A stretch of DNA of 64,000 bases from Sulfitobacter delicatus (GTDB taxonomy: Bacteria; Pseudomonadota; Alphaproteobacteria; Rhodobacterales; Rhodobacteraceae): NCBI RefSeq assembly GCF_900102535.1, contig NZ_FNBP01000010.1, positions 1-64,000 of the forward strand, read 5' to 3'. The position numbers were made by a program, and so were the translations under genes. Position 1 is the first letter of the stretch; each line of letters starts with the position of its first letter. The notes under the pieces were generated by a model that worked only from the letters and a program-made list of their open reading frames with translations, was not told the origin of the DNA and ran no database searches. Of the stretch, positions 62,800 through 64,000 are shown in pieces.

Positions 62800-63138
62800 T
62801 CAAGCCCGATGCGCGGTCAGGGCCGCGTCCAGCGTGCCGAAAACGCTAAAGACCGAATCCATCCGCGTTAGTTTAAACACTTTCTCAACTGCCGGGGTCA
62901 GCCCGGCCAGCACCAGCGCGCGCTGCGGGGTGAGGTGCTTCATCGTCGCGACAATGGCGCCCAGCCCGCTGGAATCGATGAAGTCCACCCGGTGAAGGTC
63001 GAGGATCACCACCCCCGGCGCATCTGCCGTGGTCTGGCGCATCGCCTCCTTGAACTCCAGCGCTGCGGCGGCATCGATCCGTTCGTGCAACACGCTGACC
63101 ACGCAAAAGCGGTCTTCTGTTTTCGCGGAAACTTCCAT
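62800..63138 (-). CDS. STAS-domain anti-sigma factor antagonist (RsbV-like)
   Basis: The 112-residue protein is a single STAS domain. The phosphorylatable serine lies in VDFIDSSGLGAIV (residues 51-63), and VILDLHRVDF forms the preceding strand. When unphosphorylated it should bind and release the RsbW-like kinase encoded just downstream. The gene is the first of the pair on the minus strand. Its start is 84 bases from the divergent thiolase gene. Confidence 0.92.
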   Translation of the reverse strand: MEVSAKTEDRFCVVSVLHERIDAAAALEFKEAMRQTTADAPGVVILDLHRVDFIDSSGLGAIVATMKHLTPQRALVLAGLTPAVEKVFKLTRMDSVFSVFGTLDAALTAHRA

Positions 63139-63225
63139 AGACAGACCTCAAGACTTCAATGTTCCAGACGTGATTAACCGCAAATCCTTACCAAGAGGTA
63201 TGCGGGACAGCTTAGGGAGACGATG

Positions 63226-64000
63226 ATGCGCAATGTCGTGATAACCGGTGCCGCAAGAACCCCGATGGGTGGTTTTCAAGGAGCTTTCGGCAGTCTTACC
63301 GCCGCCGAACTGGGCGGCAGCGCCATCAAAGCCGCGTTGAACGGCTTGGAGCCCTCAAAGGTGCAAGAACTGCTGATGGGCTGTGTCCTGCCCGCAGGCC
63401 AAGGCCAAGCGCCCGCCCGTCAGGCCGGGTTCAAGGCCGGTCTGGGCGAGGACGTCCCCGCCACGACGCTCAACAAAATGTGCGGCTCGGGCATGAAAGC
63501 GGCGATGATGGCCTTTGACCAGATCGCCCTCGGCCAGACCGACGTAATGGTCGCGGGCGGCATGGAAAGCATGACCAACGCGCCCTATGTCCTGCCCAAA
63601 ATGCGCGGCGGCGCGCGGCTCGGGCATGGTCAGGTGATCGACCATATGTTCCTCGACGGTCTGGAAGACGCCTATGACAAAGGCCGCCTTATGGGCACCT
63701 TTGCCGAGGACTGCGCCGAGCGTTTCCAATTCACTCGCGAGACGCAGGACGACTACGCGCTGGCCTCGCTCTCGCGTGCGATTGAAGCTCAGGAAAGCGG
63801 TGCTTTCGCCGATGAGATCGCCCCGATCGAAGTGACCTCCCGCAAGGGCAGCACAAAAGTCAGTTCCGACGAACAACCCGCCAGCGCCCGGCCTGAGAAA
63901 ATCCCGCAGCTCAAACCCGCCTTCCGCGATGGCGGCACCGTCACAGCGGCCAACTCCTCATCCATCTCTGACGGCGCCGCAGCATTGGTGCTGTCGGATG
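63226..64000 (+). CDS. Acetyl-CoA acetyltransferase (thiolase), 3' end outside window
   Basis: The first 258 residues of a thiolase are visible. The enzyme condenses or cleaves acetyl-CoA units and supplies acetoacetyl-CoA for polyhydroxybutyrate or degrades acyl-CoA. The N-terminal half is complete: VVITGAARTPMGGFQGAF, the nucleophile C86 in LNKMCGSGMKA, and GGMESMTNAPYV. The late SISDGAAALVL is the start of the C-terminal half. The second of two adjacent ATG codons is used because AGGGAG lies at the right distance. The frame is open to the window edge with no frameshift. Confidence 0.95.
   Translation, partial: MRNVVITGAARTPMGGFQGAFGSLTAAELGGSAIKAALNGLEPSKVQELLMGCVLPAGQGQAPARQAGFKAGLGEDVPATTLNKMCGSGMKAAMMAFDQIALGQTDVMVAGGMESMTNAPYVLPKMRGGARLGHGQVIDHMFLDGLEDAYDKGRLMGTFAEDCAERFQFTRETQDDYALASLSRAIEAQESGAFADEIAPIEVTSRKGSTKVSSDEQPASARPEKIPQLKPAFRDGGTVTAANSSSISDGAAALVLSD

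Overview
This 64 kb window is chromosomal DNA from an alphaproteobacterium, most probably of the Roseobacter group (Rhodobacteraceae). The evidence is high GC, dense coding with many ATGA/TGATG overlaps, and alphaproteobacterial marker families: CcrM, MbfA, DUF2794, DUF4170, DUF2125, DUF3576, a CenR-like response regulator and the pmbA-cysQ-DUF4170-GT30-lpxK order. I found no tRNA, rRNA, CRISPR array or prophage. The only transposon is an IS630-type right end cut by the left edge. The last gene, a thiolase, runs off the right edge.

Layout: 0-5 kb holds the IS630 remnant, map, sfsA and a short run of MoCF-domain, GNAT, AhpD-like and OmpA genes. 5-12 kb has an Lrp regulator and MFS transporter facing a minus-strand series (mbfA, AEC transporter, fghA, yaiI, HAD, ornithine cyclodeaminase-like). 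12-20 kb has paaK-paaI, an NlpC/P60 and leucyl aminopeptidase pair, carbonic anhydrase, a VOC gene that looks inserted, and asd. 19.6-21.4 kb holds a membrane protein with a cytoplasmic winged helix and two secreted proteins of unknown function. 21.4-24.5 kb is rnhB-ccrM with three GANTC sites between them, a structured 3' UTR and a dispersed repeat. 24.5-30 kb has a lone receiver, alkB, mutY, a DciA-like gene, a DsbA-like gene and a CoA transferase.

30-44 kb is largely envelope and housekeeping: lpxK with a GT30 (WaaA-like) gene, cysQ, pmbA, DUF2125; a fatty-acid type SDR/enoyl-CoA hydratase pair with a flavoprotein; and DUF3576-leuS-lptE-holA. 44-54 kb has a porin, yggS, an L,D-transpeptidase, ribA, the CenR-like regulator with a probable SorX small RNA in its 3' UTR, a second copy of the dispersed repeat, xthA, cnoX, a LON-domain gene, a Trm112-like gene, ubiH and an amidase. 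54-64 kb has a DapC-like aminotransferase, ftsK, lolA, a lytic transglycosylase, hspQ, ggt, an RsbW/RsbV pair and the thiolase.

Most of the window is ordinary core genome. The points that deserve a second look are: the membrane winged-helix protein with its overlapping secreted partner; the GT30 protein that seems to lack its catalytic glutamate and donor-binding motifs; the GANTC cluster before ccrM; the two 169-bp repeats bounded by inverted repeats; the probable SorX locus; and the VOC gene flanked by duplicated terminator sequence. I see no clear new multi-gene defence or mobile system.
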